Shown here piece by piece: positions 22,994-23,526 of a DNA stretch of 23,526 nucleotides (position 1 is the first letter of the stretch; each line of letters opens with the position of its first letter). The stretch spans positions 1 through 23,526 of the IMG/VR virus record IMGVR_UViG_3300033144_000895. The stretch is one strand, 5' to 3'. This DNA is from a virus. A program made the position numbers and the translations under genes. The notes under the pieces were generated by a model that was not told the origin of the DNA, ran no database searches, and was given only the letters and a program-made list of their open reading frames with translations.

Positions 22994-23328
22994 CAGAAAT
23001 GAAAGTTCAGTCCGGCGCCAATGCCGACCAAACCATCCTCCTCTGCAATAACGCCATTAAAAAGAAATGCGCCGGAGCGCAATCCAAGTCCGAACGCTTT
23101 ACCTGCAGCATCATCAACACTGCTTATACCAACGCATCCCTGTAGAGACTTTGCTCCCCAGTCATGCTTGCATTGTGTTGCAGCCAGTCCTAATGCAGCG
23201 CCACCAGTCTTTCCATTCAGCGAGTTGCTGTAGTAGTTATTTGTGGTTGTAACGCTGCTATTAGGGCCGCCAGCAAAAACTAAACCCGAGTACATCAACA
23301 CCAATAAAATTAAAAGTTTCTTCCCCAT
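22993..23328 (-). CDS. Small secreted protein with outer-membrane-like C-terminus
   Basis: A 111-aa protein. Residues 1-19 form a clear Sec signal peptide: MGKK, then a Leu-rich core, then VFA as the likely cleavage site before GGPN. The mature part begins with an Asn/Thr/Tyr-rich stretch (VTTTNNYYSNS), carries two cysteines (C53, C65) that could pair in the periplasm, and becomes Gly-rich with alternating hydrophobic residues. It ends in VGIGAGLNFHF. A terminal Phe preceded by alternating hydrophobic residues is the usual insertion signal of outer-membrane beta-barrels and of YadA-type anchors, but about 92 mature residues is too short for a monomeric barrel. A trimeric anchor or a phage protein altering the cell surface (for example against superinfection) is an inference. 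It overlaps the next gene by one base (TGATG), which suggests translational coupling. Confidence 0.75.
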   Translation of the reverse strand: MGKKLLILLVLMYSGLVFAGGPNSSVTTTNNYYSNSLNGKTGGAALGLAATQCKHDWGAKSLQGCVGISSVDDAAGKAFGLGLRSGAFLFNGVIAEEDGLVGIGAGLNFHF

Positions 23329-23362
23329 GTCCTTAGCCTCTGAGTTCCTCTCTCCTTGGCCC

Positions 23363-23526
23363 TTAGAAAATTAGATCCATGTACACGCCTGAACCTACAG
23401 CTACGTTGCCACGAATCTGATAGCCTTCGGATCCACCTACCTGTACAGCGTAAGAGCCGACAGCTGTTACATTCAGTAACGTAAACCATGTGACACCGTT
23501 GTCAGGCGAGATCTCAAGATCAACAT
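23363..23526 (-). CDS. C-terminal fragment of a beta-rich virion-type protein (partial)
   Basis: An open frame enters from the right edge and ends in TAA at 23365..23363, leaving 53 readable codons. The visible end runs DLEISPDNGVTWFTLLNVTA and finishes GSGVYMDLIF. It alternates hydrophobic and polar residues and is rich in Gly and Val, as in small beta-sandwich virion proteins; this is only a resemblance. Its start and most of its length lie outside the window, so I give no function. It is the first gene of the visible minus-strand operon and is followed after 34 bases by the signal-peptide gene. Confidence 0.7.
   Translation of the reverse strand, partial: VDLEISPDNGVTWFTLLNVTAVGSYAVQVGGSEGYQIRGNVAVGSGVYMDLIF

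Overview
This window looks like the late (virion) gene block of a tailed double-stranded DNA phage of the short-tailed, podovirus type. It could equally be an integrated prophage segment. Every gene I accept lies on the minus strand, so the operon reads from the right edge (23526) to the left edge (1). Genes are packed tightly. Stop/start overlaps of the TGATG, TAATG, ATGA or GTGA type occur at 22993, 20083, 18491, 17217, 12851, 12195, 11848 and 2459, and Shine-Dalgarno sequences sit just upstream of most other starts. I see no tRNA, rRNA, CRISPR array, insertion sequence, integrase, tape-measure gene or tail-sheath gene. A Gram-negative host is suggested by a small secreted protein with an outer-membrane-like C-terminus, but the host cannot be named from this sequence.

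Region 1 (23526 to 16504, upstream part of the operon) begins with the C-terminal end of a beta-rich protein. Next come a small signal-peptide protein that ends like an outer-membrane beta-barrel, and a single-pass membrane protein. Three large virion-type proteins follow (813, 531 and 424 aa), with a 55-aa gene tucked between the first two. The 813- and 531-aa proteins share a C-terminal RNY[S/D]NP ending. Two smaller proteins (166 and 70 aa) close this part.

Region 2 (16401 to 12195) is the head module. It holds a coiled-coil scaffolding protein, the HK97-fold major capsid protein, a protein with a duplicated motif and a very acidic tail, a head-to-tail adaptor (DUF6682-like) and a second neck-type protein. 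The capsid gene has two notable regulatory structures. An 8-bp hairpin places the Shine-Dalgarno in its loop and the start codon in its stem. A GNRA-loop intrinsic terminator lies directly downstream of the gene.

Region 3 (12198 to 2459) is the host-contact and tail module. It holds a BppU-like domain protein, a giant 1769-aa fibre built from about eight ~85-residue repeats, two small proteins, a second fibre with a glycine-rich tip interrupted by an FCCH-like domain, a nozzle/stabilisation-type protein and a small partner.

Region 4 (2462 to 1) starts with two enzymes embedded among structural genes: a short sulfotransferase-like protein and an aspartyl/asparaginyl beta-hydroxylase-like 2-oxoglutarate/Fe(II) oxygenase. 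After them come two proteins that look like internal virion (ejection) proteins, the last cut by the window edge. The enzyme pair, the capsid-start hairpin and the modular fibre are the most interesting points. Functions come from sequence patterns recognised by eye; no database search was run.
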